A stretch of DNA of 36,738 nt, taken from contig CACPHA010000016.1 of the NCBI GenBank assembly GCA_902633655.1, forward strand, positions 1-36,738, read 5' to 3'. The notes below the pieces were generated by a model. It was given only the letters and a program-made list of their open reading frames with translations. It was not told the origin of the DNA and ran no database searches. This document shows, one piece after another, positions 17,895-26,226 of this stretch (the stretch's first letter is position 1; the number at the start of each line of letters is the position of its first letter). The translations under genes were made by a program, and so were the position numbers. Source of the stretch: Paracoccaceae bacterium (lineage in GTDB: Bacteria; Pseudomonadota; Alphaproteobacteria; Rhodobacterales; Rhodobacteraceae).

Positions 17895-18185
17895 TTAAAA
17901 GTTTTGATTGCCGATGTTATAGCAACGCCGATTGTTTGAAACATCAATTAGCCAGTTTTTCACTTGATCTCGTTCTCTAAATCCACTTGATTGCAAAGGT
18001 TTTAAGAGATAATAGCCATATTCTGTCCTAACAGAAGCTGATTTCAATGGACTGACAAGCTTCCCGTCATCAATCAGATAATCTACAAGGTGTGCCCAGC
18101 CGAGAGTGATGCCAAGGCAACTGACAGCGGCATCTATGGACAAATGGTATGTATTCAAAAGAACTGCTTGATCAACGTAAATCAT
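17895..18185 (-). pseudogene. C-terminal stub of a LysR-family regulator
   Basis: The 96 codons read as the last part of a LysR substrate-binding domain: 'H-L-S-I-D-A-A-V-S-C-L-G-I-T-L-G-W' (normally LAIDAALAGQGIALGW), 'H-L-V-D-Y-L-I-D-D-G-K-L-V', 'R-T-E-Y-G-Y-Y-L-L'. Upstream on this strand there is no helix-turn-helix domain: the frame stays open for only ~20 more codons of unrelated sequence before a stop near 18250. About two thirds of a normal ~300-residue regulator is therefore missing. It points away from the EamA remnant at 18407, the usual layout of a LysR regulator and its divergent DMT target. Confidence 0.7.
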
Positions 18186-18406
18186 TGCACTAGCCAGAAT
18201 TGATGCCCTACATTCTAAAATTGGAATTGAACTTGAAGTGGGACGGCTTGATGGCGATCAGCTCCGCTTACCTGCGACCGTAGTTCAATCCCTCATTTTG
18301 ACCCAACGAAGGAGCGTGTCAAAGGTAACTATGATACGCCAGTACAGAACGGCACCTGAGGCGTAGGTAATGTAGATTTAATTGGTTAGATAAGAGGTTC
18401 TTTAAT
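18186..18406. other. Degraded spacer between the LysR stub and the EamA remnant
   Basis: I find no gene that I can name. On the + strand the frame from 18181 to about 18366 is open ('I-A-L-A-R-I-D-A-L-H-S-K-I-G-I') and vaguely recalls a LysR recognition helix, but the match is too weak to call. No tRNA: the TTCAATCC near 18284 lacks pairing stems. Confidence 0.35.
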
Positions 18407-19251
18407 ATGAGCGGACTCTTGAGTCTTGTTTCTGTTTTATGGTAGAGTATTGATGCATTTATTATCGGCCTCATATAAAAAGAATTTCCTTTAATCGGTA
18501 TATAATGCCTTATTTTCGCGCTAAGTACTGGAGTGCTAGGCTGCGTTAATTATAGCTTCAGGAAAGTCTTTCCATATCGATATGATCGCGCTAATCTACA
18601 AGCCGAGTTTTGGAAGTTTTTTTGCTTTTGCAACTTTTACTGTCTAATAAGCATTTAAGATCGGCCCAGAAGGACTTGTGAAGCCGATTATCGGATGTTC
18701 TCCCTTATTTTTATGATATGTGCAGCAATTACTGGAACTGACGCGGGTTTCCCGATGAATGGCTGTGTTGATTGTCCTTTCTGGATCATTTTATATAGTC
18801 AGATCTAGGGATACGGGAGATACCAGAGATGATACTTTTCAAGTAGTGGTTTGCTCCGCTCTGGAGTCCATCTCGTCGTTATTTTCTTTTACTTTTGGTC
18901 AAGCCGCCGCTAAATTAGGTAATCCTTGGATCTTAAATTTTTAAGATCATTTGAGTGGTTTCTTCCTCTCCCTCGTTACTAGTTTTCTGTCAATAGAACT
19001 TTCGCCAGTGCCTAGACCCAATTGGTTCGACTTTATGGGTGCTCGCGTTATTGGATGCTATCGAGGTTGCTCTTGTTACTGGGGCAGCATATTACCAAAA
19101 TCCGGAAAACGACTCCATAGCTTCTTCAACGTTCGGAATTAAAACAATCTTTTTGGCTGGATTTTTTCTTAAAGAACATTGGACAATTCTCAGTTGGGAG
19201 CCTATTTGGCCACTTTTATGGGCACCATTTACCTGGGACTTTAAGGCATAG
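18407..19251 (+). pseudogene. EamA/DMT-superfamily permease, broken by stops and frameshifts
   Basis: Segments of a ~290-residue 10-TM EamA permease can be followed in order across three frames. ATG 18407 with an AGAGG 10 nt upstream gives 'M-S-G-L-L-S-L-V-S-V-L-W' then a TAG and a TAA. Next, 'G-P-E-G-L-V-K-P-I-I-G-C' near 18660, then 'M-A-V-L-I-V-L-S-G' from 18759, 'T-F-G-Q-A-A-A-K-L-G-N-P-W' near 18895, a stop, 'L-S-G-F-F-L-S-L-V' and 'S-P-V-P-R-P-N-W' to about 19025, and finally 'L-A-L-L-D-A-I-E-V-A-L-V-T-G-A' to 'A-G-F-F-L-K-E-H-W'. Total span (845 bp) equals the intact gene, so decay is by point changes and small indels, not large deletion. The original would have exported or imported small metabolites. 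Confidence 0.75.
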
Positions 19252-19258
19252 GCTCCAT

Positions 19259-19792
19259 TTAATTGAAGCGAACCGTCCCAATGTAGCCAAGATTTCTATT
19301 TCGTTGTGCATAGTCGATCCCATAACCTACGACAAATTCATCGGGAATTTCAAATCCAGTCCAATCTGCCTTAATAGAGATTTCCCTGCGGGTTGGTTTG
19401 TCGAGAAGAGCAATCGACTTGATCCTTGCTGGCTTACGAGACGCCAGCAAGCTTACTACATGGCTGAGCGTAAAGCCCGTATCAACAATATCTTCAACAA
19501 CCAGAACATCGCGCCCTTCAATTGTACCACGCAAATCTTTCAGGATACGCACCTCTCGAGAGCTTTCTATCTCATCACCATAAGAAGAGGCCTCTAGAAA
19601 ATCAACTTCAACTGGCATATCTAACTCTCTGACTAAATCAGCAATGAAAATGAAGGACCCACGTAGTAAACCGACAACGATTAATTTGTCTGTTCCATCA
19701 AATTCATCTTTAATTTCTTTAGATAATTCCTCAATTCTTGCAGCGATCGCTTTTGCAGTAATTAATTCATCGATGACATATGGCCGCTTCAC
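19259..19792 (-). CDS. hpt: Hypoxanthine phosphoribosyltransferase
   Basis: A 177-residue purine salvage enzyme that makes IMP (and GMP) from hypoxanthine (guanine) and PRPP. Key motifs: 'G-L-L-R-G-S-F-I-F' (41-49, pyrophosphate loop), 'S-S-Y-G-D' (69-73, flexible loop), the PRPP signature '[14 protein letters not shown]' (96-109) with E100-D101 binding the ribose and D104 as general base, and C-terminal '[11 protein letters not shown]' that stacks on the base. Length is standard. It is intact although genes on both sides are decayed, so it is under selection. With purL in the window, both de novo and salvage purine routes are represented. ATG 19792; RBS GGGGAAG just upstream. Confidence 0.95.
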   Translation of the reverse strand: MKRPYVIDELITAKAIAARIEELSKEIKDEFDGTDKLIVVGLLRGSFIFIADLVRELDMPVEVDFLEASSYGDEIESSREVRILKDLRGTIEGRDVLVVEDIVDTGFTLSHVVSLLASRKPARIKSIALLDKPTRREISIKADWTGFEIPDEFVVGYGIDYAQRNRNLGYIGTVRFN

Positions 19793-19863
19793 AATCTTCC
19801 CCTCTTGATTTTGTGGTTACAGATTACTTATTCAGTTGAGACTGTCACGCGTAAAATGGAAAA

Positions 19864-20310
19864 ATGCCAACACATTCGGAAAACCGCAAACTGCCTTATA
19901 GTGCAAAGCAAATGTATTTGCTTGTGGCAGATGTTGAAAAATATACCGAGTTTTTACCATGGTGCTCTGCGGCACGAGTGCGCAGCCGAATTTTAAAAAA
20001 AGAATATGAGCTACTTGAAGTCGATTTGGTAATCAGTTTTAAAGTTTTCCGCGAGAAATTTGGGTCACGTGTCTGTCTGCACCAGAAATTACAAAAGATT
20101 GAAACAGTTTATATCGATGGACCGTTCAAGCATATGCGATCTGAATGGTCATTCGAGGATACGGCAGAGGGTTGTATTATAAATTTCTACGTTGATTTTG
20201 AGTTCAAAAACGCCTTGCTTCAGAAAATCATGGGTGTTGTATTTAATGAAGCCATGCAGCGCATCGTCCGCGCATTTGAGAAAAGAGCAGAACACCTTTT
20301 TGGGACATAA
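19864..20310 (+). CDS. ratA: RatA/COQ10-type START-domain protein
   Basis: A 148-residue member of the polyketide cyclase/START family that includes E. coli RatA and mitochondrial COQ10. The opening 'K-L-P-Y-S-A-K-Q-M-Y-L-L-V-A-D-V-E-K-Y' followed by 'F-L-P-W-C' is the family signature (Y-x-x-F-L-P-W-C). The C-terminal helix 'F-N-E-A-M-Q-R-I-V-R-A-F-E-K-R-A' closes the ligand pocket. In alphaproteobacteria the role is most likely ubiquinone binding for respiration; RatA in E. coli has been described as an inhibitor of ribosome subunit joining. It lies close to pncC and pgpA, as usual in this class, except that the amtB remnant now separates them. Confidence 0.88.
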   Translation: MPTHSENRKLPYSAKQMYLLVADVEKYTEFLPWCSAARVRSRILKKEYELLEVDLVISFKVFREKFGSRVCLHQKLQKIETVYIDGPFKHMRSEWSFEDTAEGCIINFYVDFEFKNALLQKIMGVVFNEAMQRIVRAFEKRAEHLFGT

Positions 20311-21406
20311 AGATTTGGGACGTTTATTGAAACTTAGTCACTAAATATCAGCTATTCATATCATAGGCCCGCTCTCTGTGAACGCTAAGATCAAGCCCAT
20401 TTGTTTCGATCTCAATGTCTACCCTTAGACTAGTTAGAAGACCAACAAATTCCCAAGCACAACACTTACAACGTAAGTAAAGATGGCAATAATACCTATA
20501 GCCCCTAGCTGGGACTGCCAAGTAACCACACCAAAGGCGGCGACCATGATCGTGCAAAAGATTCCGACTACACCATGAACTGCGAAAACATCGAGGTTAT
20601 CATCGATGTTCAGTTTGGTGGGCACAACTATTACGGCCTCTTGACACAATATTCCTGCAAGGCTTCCAATGATCAACGCCTTGATTGGGCCAATAAAGCC
20701 TGAAGCAGGGGCTATTGATGCGAGCCCTGCGATTGTCCCAGTCACCACGCCAACTAATGATCCACGACCATATTTGACCTTTTCCCCTAGTGCCCAGGTT
20801 AGTGAAGCGGCTGCGGCTGAAATATGCGTAACGGTTATGGCCACTGCTGCAATGCCATCAGCAGCCAGCTGTTAACTTCCATTAAAACCAAACTAACCCA
20901 CCCAAAGCATTGCAGCTCCAATCAAAACATAGCCGGGATTTTGCGAAGGCGTTGTTTTATTTTCACGAGGACCTAGGAAAAAAGTGATAATAAGTGCTGT
21001 TAAACCAGCAGTTTCGTGCACAACAATGCCACCCGCGAAGTCTTATACACCGCGTTCACCGAAAATACCGCCGTCAGCTAAAAAACCGCCACCCCAAATC
21101 AAATGTACAGTAGGAGCGTAACATAGGAGCATCCATAAAGCGGAAAAAGTTAAAACAAATGAGAAATTTACACGTTCCACATAAGCGCCAACCATCAATG
21201 CTGGAGTGATAATTGCGAAAGTCATCTGGAAAGCAAAAAATAGAATTTCAGGAATCCTTCCAGAGAGGCTTTCTGAATTCACATCTTATAAAAATATTTT
21301 GTTTAAGCCGCCCCAAATTTCAGATCTATCCCCAAATGCGATTGAGTAAGCAATTGCTAACCAAAGCACATTCATAAAACAAGTAATGGCGTAGCAAAGC
21401 GTCTTT

Positions 21407-21420
21407 ACTATAGCGGATTA
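21407..21420 (+). repeat. Imperfect inverted repeat, left arm, near the edge of the hemP segment
   Basis: ACTATAGCGGATTA; matches the reverse complement of the right arm (ACTAGAGCGGTTAA) at 11 of 14 positions. It contains the hemP stop codon. Confidence 0.45.
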
Positions 21421-21579
21421 CTTGGTCAGAATTAGCTTTCCCGCACGCGTTATGCGCAAAGTATACAGTTGTTTATCTAGCACAATATGGGCAAGCTTTC
21501 CGCCTTTAGTCATATCCTTCGCATAATAAAAAGGTGGCGTGCCAATTTTATCTTCGTTAATAGTTTTGAGTTTACTCAT
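21418..21579 (-). CDS. hemP: HemP family hemin-uptake small protein
   Basis: A 53-residue complete frame from ATG 21579 to TAA 21418. The C-terminal 'Q-L-Y-T-L-R-I-T-R-A-G-K-L-I-L-T-K' matches the HemP signature (YRLRLTRxGKLILTK) and ends where HemP proteins usually end. HemP is a small protein usually found beside heme uptake genes under iron control; its exact mechanism is unsettled, and in some bacteria it acts as a regulator of heme receptor expression. Here no heme transporter genes are nearby and the gene lies inside the amtB remnant, on the same strand. No strong SD (GGGA 15 nt upstream) and no clear Fur or Irr box can be seen. That the frame is intact while amtB around it carries several stops suggests it is selected or arrived recently. 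Confidence 0.75.
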   Translation of the reverse strand: MSKLKTINEDKIGTPPFYYAKDMTKGGKLAHIVLDKQLYTLRITRAGKLILTK

Positions 21580-21618
21580 GTGCATTAGATATCCCATCGT
21601 ATTGGCTAAAAGAATTGA

Positions 21619-21632
21619 TTAACCGCTCTAGT
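21619..21632 (-). repeat. Imperfect inverted repeat, right arm
   Basis: Reads ACTAGAGCGGTTAA on the minus strand; partner of 21407-21420 (11/14 identical). It overlaps the first stop codon (TAG, 21628-21630) after the AmtB N-terminal part. Confidence 0.45.
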
Positions 21633-21909
21633 GCATGAATACAATTAATACATTTCTAGCTCGCACAAGACCACTGTAAAAAGGCGCCGGTCTAGGAGGG
21701 GTCACAAATAAAACAAGGGCAGTTGCAATAATTGCCCAAGTGGTATTTGCTCCATTCATTTCAAAAGTTTCGTAACGATACTTCAATGAAAGACGCGAGT
21801 AATTAATTTTGTAGGAAAGGCGAGGAAATAGAGATTAAATTCTCGCCAATTAAATTAAATACCGACAATTAAGCAGGTTTTTAACTTATTGCTATAAATT
21901 TAATCAGAT

Positions 21910-22392
21910 TCAAAACTTGTCGATTTCAGATAGCCATTTAAGTGCAAATCTACAGCTCTCAAAACGAACATTTCCCCGCCCAATTGAACCAAATTCCACA
22001 ACCTCAGTTCTGCAACTACTTTTTTGTTTGGCAAGAGCGAAACAGACGCGCCCCTCGGGTTTGAAACTAGATGCCCCAGGCCCAGCAATTCCGGTTACAG
22101 AAACCGCGACTTGAGCATCAGATCGCAATAATGCTCCCAAGGCCATTTCACGAGCTACTTGCTCTGATACTGCTCCGTATTCATCCAAAGTTTTTGGTGA
22201 AACCCCAAGCAATTCGATTTTGGCGGTATTTGAATAAGTTATAAAACCGCGATCAAAAATCGCAGAAGACCCCGGGAGGTCAGTAAGCGCAGCTGCAAGC
22301 ATACCCCCAGTACAGCTTTCAGCACAGGTAATTTTAAGTCCATTTTTAAGGTACTGCTTTTTCAGTATCACCTTCAATCTAGCTAATAACAT
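21910..22392 (-). CDS. pncC: Nicotinamide-nucleotide amidase PncC (CinA C-terminal domain protein)
   Basis: A 160-residue stand-alone CinA-C domain that deamidates nicotinamide mononucleotide in the NAD salvage cycle. Signature: 'T-C-A-E-S-C-T-G-G-M-L-A' (22-33) with the Ser nucleophile, 'G-G/R-x-I-T-Y-S-N-T-A-K' (49-58) with the conserved Lys, and 'V-S-V-T-G-I-A-G-P-G' (97-106). The frame is open to 22455, but ATG 22392 starts at the domain, gives the family length, and overlaps the pgpA stop by 14 nt, so it is preferred. It is the last gene of the ispD-ispF-pgpA-pncC run. amtB lay next on the same strand. Confidence 0.9.
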   Translation of the reverse strand: MLLARLKVILKKQYLKNGLKITCAESCTGGMLAAALTDLPGSSAIFDRGFITYSNTAKIELLGVSPKTLDEYGAVSEQVAREMALGALLRSDAQVAVSVTGIAGPGASSFKPEGRVCFALAKQKSSCRTEVVEFGSIGRGNVRFESCRFALKWLSEIDKF

Positions 22393-22864
22393 GAAAAATT
22401 CCTGCCAAAACGCAAACACTGCATGCGGCAAAAAAACCCGCAAATACATCGTCAAGCATGACGCTCAATGCCGTTTCGTCTTTATCAATGCTCCCAATAA
22501 TACCGGGTTTCAGGATATCTAAACCACGAAAGATTAGAAAAGCACTGATCCAAGCTGGCCAAAGATGTTCAATCGGTGATCTGGTCATATATGCGCCTAA
22601 TGCAACGGGTAAAAGAGCTATAAACTGGCCAACAACCTCATCTATAACAATTTCAGATGCATCGTGGGTTTGTGTTTGGTTTGAATGAATTTCTGTTGCT
22701 TTCCAACCAATATAAAAAAGCATAGCACATACAAGTACTGCACCGAGCACGCCTGCTAATTGATAAATTACCCAAAAAAAGGGCAGAGCAACTAAAGAGC
22801 CCCATGTGCCGGAGCCTGGATTGATGTAACCAATCCCAAAAACTGTTGCAATCAGCTTACTCAA
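22379..22864 (-). CDS. pgpA: Phosphatidylglycerophosphatase A
   Basis: A 161-residue inner-membrane enzyme that dephosphorylates phosphatidylglycerophosphate to phosphatidylglycerol. Early '[14 protein letters not shown]' (16-29) and '[10 protein letters not shown]' (72-81), plus late '[11 protein letters not shown]' are the three conserved acidic/Gly motifs of PgpA. Three or four hydrophobic stretches follow the normal topology. It begins with TTG at 22864, which overlaps the ispF TGA (TTGA). The end overlaps pncC. This chain of overlaps indicates one transcript with coupled translation. Confidence 0.92.
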   Translation of the reverse strand: MSKLIATVFGIGYINPGSGTWGSLVALPFFWVIYQLAGVLGAVLVCAMLFYIGWKATEIHSNQTQTHDASEIVIDEVVGQFIALLPVALGAYMTRSPIEHLWPAWISAFLIFRGLDILKPGIIGSIDKDETALSVMLDDVFAGFFAACSVCVLAGIFHVIS

Positions 22865-23340
22865 TTTTTAATGAGACATGCTGTTGCCATTGCGGCGATG
22901 CCCTCTTCTCGTCCAGTAAATCCAAGTTGTTCACTTGTCGTTGCCTTGATACTTATCCTGTTTTCGGATAGATTAGTGATCTTAGAAATAGAAATTCGCA
23001 TAGCTTTCCAGTACATAGCAATTTTTGGGAATTCGCATATAATTGTACAGTCAAGGTTAGATATTCTAAAGTCTCTTTCCTGGCAGATACCCACCGCGTG
23101 TCTCAGAAAATGCTTGCTTGGAGCATCTTTCCAGAGAGGATCACTGGGTGGAAAATGTCGTCCTATGTCTCCATCTGCTAGAGCACCATAAATGGCGTCC
23201 GTTATCGCATGGAGGGCAACATCTGCATCAGAATGTCCTTTAAGAGAGGCTTTATGTGGAATTCTAATTCCGCATAAGATCACGTGATTGCCGTTTTTAA
23301 AAGCATGTACATCAAAGCCATGGCCCAATCTCACATCCAT
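22861..23340 (-). CDS. ispF: 2-C-methyl-D-erythritol 2,4-cyclodiphosphate synthase
   Basis: A 159-residue trimeric MEP-pathway enzyme that cyclises CDP-ME-2-phosphate. Metal ligands D10 and H12 lie in 'G-H-G-F-D-V-H-A-F'. '[15 protein letters not shown]' carries the third His and the conserved Asp residues, and '[13 protein letters not shown]' is the family's C-terminal substrate loop. In many alphaproteobacteria ispD and ispF are fused; here they are separate genes with one base between stop and start. Confidence 0.96.
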   Translation of the reverse strand: MDVRLGHGFDVHAFKNGNHVILCGIRIPHKASLKGHSDADVALHAITDAIYGALADGDIGRHFPPSDPLWKDAPSKHFLRHAVGICQERDFRISNLDCTIICEFPKIAMYWKAMRISISKITNLSENRISIKATTSEQLGFTGREEGIAAMATACLIKN

Positions 23341-23341
23341 C

Positions 23342-23989
23342 TTATTGGTCCTTCAATATCTTTTCAACGCGCCCAAAATCTTCAGAGTACGTGATTTTGA
23401 TATTCGTTTCACAACCTTCAACAATCGCCACGTTTAAACCAGCACGCAGAGCAACATCAACATCATCTGGGGCGTCCTTAGAGGCTTTTTTATGGGCAGC
23501 AAAAATAGATTTAAAATGAAAACCTTGAGGAGTTTGTGCTCTAAAAAGCCCTGCCCGTAGTATAGACTTCTGAACAAGTCCATTGTGCCCTTCCCAAAGA
23601 GCATCGGTCACAGGTAATGCTGGTGCTGCACCATCCTGCGTTTCGAGAGCTTTGATTACGTTATCAATTACGCATACCGGCACCGTTGCTCGAGCCACGT
23701 CGTGTATCAAAACGATGTCTGGTGGATTTTTACTTAGGAAATTCAGGCCATTTAAAACTGAGAGCTTACGGGTTTCTCCACCTGAAGTTGTTTCTACTCC
23801 AAATCCCAAGCTTCTTTCGTCATCTGGGTGTAGCACTACCACAATCCTATTAATCAGAGGGTGGTGTTTAAAAGTACTCAATGCGTGATCAATAACTCTT
23901 TTGCCTGCCAGTCTTTGCCATTGCTTCGGTGTTGAACCACCCGCACGGGTACCGCGTCCTGCGGCTACAATAAGTGCAGCTATCTGCAT
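23342..23989 (-). CDS. ispD: 2-C-methyl-D-erythritol 4-phosphate cytidylyltransferase
   Basis: A 215-residue Rossmann-like cytidylyltransferase that makes CDP-ME from MEP and CTP. The CTP loop is '[12 protein letters not shown]' (7-18) with 'P-K-Q-W' following. 'V-L-I-H-D-V-A-R-A' is the (V/I)HDxAR motif, and 'R-A-Q-T-P-Q-G-F' the PQ(G/A)F motif near the C-terminus. ATG 23989; no strong RBS is visible. It heads the minus-strand run ispD-ispF-pgpA-pncC, facing dusB across a 193-bp divergent region. Confidence 0.95.
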   Translation of the reverse strand: MQIAALIVAAGRGTRAGGSTPKQWQRLAGKRVIDHALSTFKHHPLINRIVVVLHPDDERSLGFGVETTSGGETRKLSVLNGLNFLSKNPPDIVLIHDVARATVPVCVIDNVIKALETQDGAAPALPVTDALWEGHNGLVQKSILRAGLFRAQTPQGFHFKSIFAAHKKASKDAPDDVDVALRAGLNVAIVEGCETNIKITYSEDFGRVEKILKDQ

Positions 23990-24182
23990 AAAAATTCCGA
24001 TAAAATAACTATCATAAAATCTATTTTAATACTTTGTGATAAGTGAAACAATGGAGATATTTTTGATTAATTAATAGGCAAAAAACTAAAACCGGTTATA
24101 AATAAGGCAAAATAATCTTGTTCAATTTAAATTTGCAGGGTATTTAAAGCCCATGTAAAATAAAATAATAGTTGGTCTTCAG

Positions 24183-25142
24183 TTGTATGATATTAATTTC
24201 CCGGTGTTTTTAGCGCCAATGGCGGGCATTACGGACTTACCTTTTAGATCTTTAGTGTCAGAATTTGGCGCGGGAATGGTCACAAGTGAAATGATCGCAT
24301 CTCAGGATATGGTCATAGGACGTACTGGCACCCGCGAGAAGTTTGAGCTTGGTTTCGCGTCAGAACCTACTGCTGTGCAATTGGCAGGTCGAGAAACTTA
24401 TTGGATGGCTGAGGCAGCTCGAATAGCTGAAGCCAACGGAGCTAAATTAATCGATATAAATATGGGTTGTCCTGCAAAAAAAGTCGTGAATGGCTATGCA
24501 GGATCAGCGCTTTTGCGCGATTTAGAGCTTGCAGTTGCGCTTATTGAGGCCGTGGTAAAAGCTGTGAATTTGCCAGTAACTGTTAAAACTCGCCTCGGAT
24601 GGGACGATACTTCGCACAATGCTATTGAACTCGCCAAACGAGCGGAAGATGCTGGTATTGCTATGATTACCATTCATGGCCGTACTAGAAGCCAATTCTT
24701 CAATGGCAACGCGAATTTTTCGGCTGTTCGGAATATTAAAAGAGCTGTAAAAATACCGGTTATTGCAAATGGTGATATTGTGAATTCTAGCTCAGCGCAC
24801 CAGGCATTGAAGTTGTCCTCTGCAGATGGCGTGATGGTTGGTAGAGGAGCACAGGGTAAGCCATGGATATTGGCACAGATAGCTAGCAAACTATTCAATT
24901 CACCCAAGGTAGCCTTACCGAAAGAAAACACATTGTGCGATATGGTGTCTCGTCACTACGAAGCAATGCTGTCGTTTTACGGAAAAAGGTTAGGTTCCCG
25001 TTTAGCAAGGAAACACCTGGGCTGGTATATGGATAGTGCTTTTACTAATTCAAATATTCGCAAACTTATTTTAACTGCAGACACGCCTTCTAGAGTTTTG
25101 AGATTACTTCCCAAAGCATTTCATCCAGAATTATCAGGATGA
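24183..25142 (+). CDS. dusB: tRNA-dihydrouridine synthase B
   Basis: A 319-residue FMN-dependent reductase that makes dihydrouridine in the tRNA D-loop. FMN barrel start 'V-F-L-A-P-M-A-G-I-T-D-L-P-F-R' (8-22), catalytic C96 in 'I-N-M-G-C-P-A-K-K-V', 'K-T-R-L-G-W' and 'T-I-H-G-R-T-R-S-Q' are typical of DusB (NifR3 in older ntr-locus naming). The only in-frame start that keeps the domain is TTG 24183; an upstream TAA at 24156-24158 excludes longer forms with normal starts, and no SD is visible, so the start is not firm. It overlaps ntrB by 4 nt (ATGA), the classic dusB-ntrB-ntrC order. Confidence 0.93.
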   Translation: MYDINFPVFLAPMAGITDLPFRSLVSEFGAGMVTSEMIASQDMVIGRTGTREKFELGFASEPTAVQLAGRETYWMAEAARIAEANGAKLIDINMGCPAKKVVNGYAGSALLRDLELAVALIEAVVKAVNLPVTVKTRLGWDDTSHNAIELAKRAEDAGIAMITIHGRTRSQFFNGNANFSAVRNIKRAVKIPVIANGDIVNSSSAHQALKLSSADGVMVGRGAQGKPWILAQIASKLFNSPKVALPKENTLCDMVSRHYEAMLSFYGKRLGSRLARKHLGWYMDSAFTNSNIRKLILTADTPSRVLRLLPKAFHPELSG

Positions 25143-26221
25143 CTTTACCTTCAACAGATAATATTTGGACGTCGATGCCAGTTCCGGCTATTGTTTATGA
25201 TGCAAAAGATTCTATTAGTGAGGTGAATCCTGCGGCAGAGGGTTTTTTCAACGCTTCCCGGAAATCTTTAATCGGAAATTATTTGTGGCAGCGTTTGCAG
25301 GTCGACCAGAAACTAAAAAAGAATTTCACCAACGCACGCAAGAACTCGGCACAATTATTTGTTAACGAAGTTAATTTGAGGACCACCAATAGCTCTTTAT
25401 GCTTGTGCAACCTTAAGCTAGCGCCTCTTTCGGATGATAAAGAATCAATGCTTTTGATAATCTCGCCTGTAGAGTTGGCCGGTCGAATGACACAGACAAA
25501 AACTGCTAAATCGGCATCGAAATCGGCAATCGGTATGGCTGAAATGTTAACTCATGAAATAAAAAATCCTCTCGCAGGCATAAGTGGGGCTGCGCAACTT
25601 TTGTCAATGAGCCTTTCCCCCAAGGAACTAGAATTAACCGATTTAATCGTTGAAGAAACTCATAGAATAGTAAAGCTTTTGGAGCAAGTAGAACAGTTTG
25701 GGAATTTACAATCGCCAAATCTAAAAGAGATAAATTTACACGATATTATTGACAAAGCACGCCGTTCAGCAGAGCTTGGCTATGCAGCGCACATGCGCTT
25801 CATTGAAGATTATGATCCTTCACTTCCACCAGTTTACGGTGATGCTGATCAGCTGTTGCAAGTTATCTTGAATCTTATAAAAAATGCAGCTGAATCGGCA
25901 GGCTCTGCCGGCGGAATTATCACATTACGTACATTTTATGAGCATTCATTTAAGATACGATGGGCCGATGATGCCGGTCAGACATTGCCATTGCAAGTTG
26001 AAATTTGTGACGATGGTCCGGGTTTGCCAGAGGATATCAGGTCAAATATTTTTGATCCCTTCGTATCAGGAAAGGATAACGGAACGGGATTAGGACTAGC
26101 ACTGGCAAATAAAATTATAATGGATCACAAAGGGTGGCTTTCTGTAGAGTCGGATCCTGACCGCACAGTATTTAGGATTTCCCTGCCACGCGCTCCTGCC
26201 GATCTTTATCATAAGGATTAG
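25139..26221 (+). CDS. ntrB: Nitrogen regulation sensor kinase/phosphatase NtrB (GlnL)
   Basis: A 360-residue soluble histidine kinase. N-terminal PAS-like domain (about 10-115), phospho-acceptor H139 in '[12 protein letters not shown]', N-box '[11 protein letters not shown]', and G-boxes 'D-D-G-P-G-L-P' and 'G-T-G-L-G-L-A-L'. Known role: under control of PII proteins, it phosphorylates or dephosphorylates NtrC according to nitrogen status. All kinase motifs are intact even though its partner NtrC is altered. ATG overlaps dusB (ATGA); its stop lies 5 nt before the preferred ntrC ATG. Confidence 0.93.
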   Translation: MTLPSTDNIWTSMPVPAIVYDAKDSISEVNPAAEGFFNASRKSLIGNYLWQRLQVDQKLKKNFTNARKNSAQLFVNEVNLRTTNSSLCLCNLKLAPLSDDKESMLLIISPVELAGRMTQTKTAKSASKSAIGMAEMLTHEIKNPLAGISGAAQLLSMSLSPKELELTDLIVEETHRIVKLLEQVEQFGNLQSPNLKEINLHDIIDKARRSAELGYAAHMRFIEDYDPSLPPVYGDADQLLQVILNLIKNAAESAGSAGGIITLRTFYEHSFKIRWADDAGQTLPLQVEICDDGPGLPEDIRSNIFDPFVSGKDNGTGLGLALANKIIMDHKGWLSVESDPDRTVFRISLPRAPADLYHKD

Positions 26222-26226
26222 TGTAC

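Larger units (their letters stand above)
21397..21630. other. 234-bp segment inserted within amtB
   Basis: The limits come from the AmtB protein comparison: after CAC (His, 21631-21633) the AmtB similarity stops, and it resumes at TGC (Cys, 21394-21396). The segment is a multiple of three, so the amtB frame is not shifted, though it brings stop codons. It holds a complete hemP-like gene with about 50 bp upstream. The inverted repeat pair at 21407-21420 and 21619-21632 sits near its ends. I could not define a target-site duplication: TGCAC at one side and TGCTAC at the other are only similar. It may be a small mobile element or a recombination scar. Confidence 0.5.
20348..21759 (-). pseudogene. 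amtB: amtB ammonium transporter, inactivated and interrupted by a hemP-bearing segment
   Basis: Nearly the whole Amt/MEP protein can be read on the minus strand from ATG 21759 ('T-A-L-V-L-F-V-T' and 'F-Y-S-G-L-V-R-A-R-N-V-L') to the C-terminal tail 'L-R-V-D-I-E-I-E-T-N-G-L-D-L-S' ending at 20348. Both pore histidines are recognisable ('I-V-V-H-E-T-A-G' and 'D-V-F-A-V-H-G-V-V-G'). It is broken by in-frame stops at 21286-21288, 21043-21045, 20893-20895 (TAG where WFGFN is expected) and 20872-20874, and by a frameshift after 20434. From 21759 to 20434 all conserved blocks stay in one frame. Between 'V-L-I-V-F-M-H' and 'C-Y-A-I-T-C-F-M-N-V-L-W', which are adjacent in intact AmtB, 234 bp are inserted. 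No glnK gene and no -24/-12 promoter are seen upstream. Confidence 0.88.

Noticed and set aside
18270-18300. TTCAATCC similar to a tRNA T-loop
   Set aside because: No pairing T-stem, acceptor stem or anticodon arm could be found around it.
18181-18366. Open + strand frame with a faint LysR helix-turn-helix look
   Set aside because: Only a few positions agree, there is no start or SD, and it runs against the LysR stub next to it.
20872-21288. Possibility that TAA/TAG in amtB are recoded to sense codons
   Set aside because: TAA and TAG end many intact genes in the same window, so general recoding is excluded.
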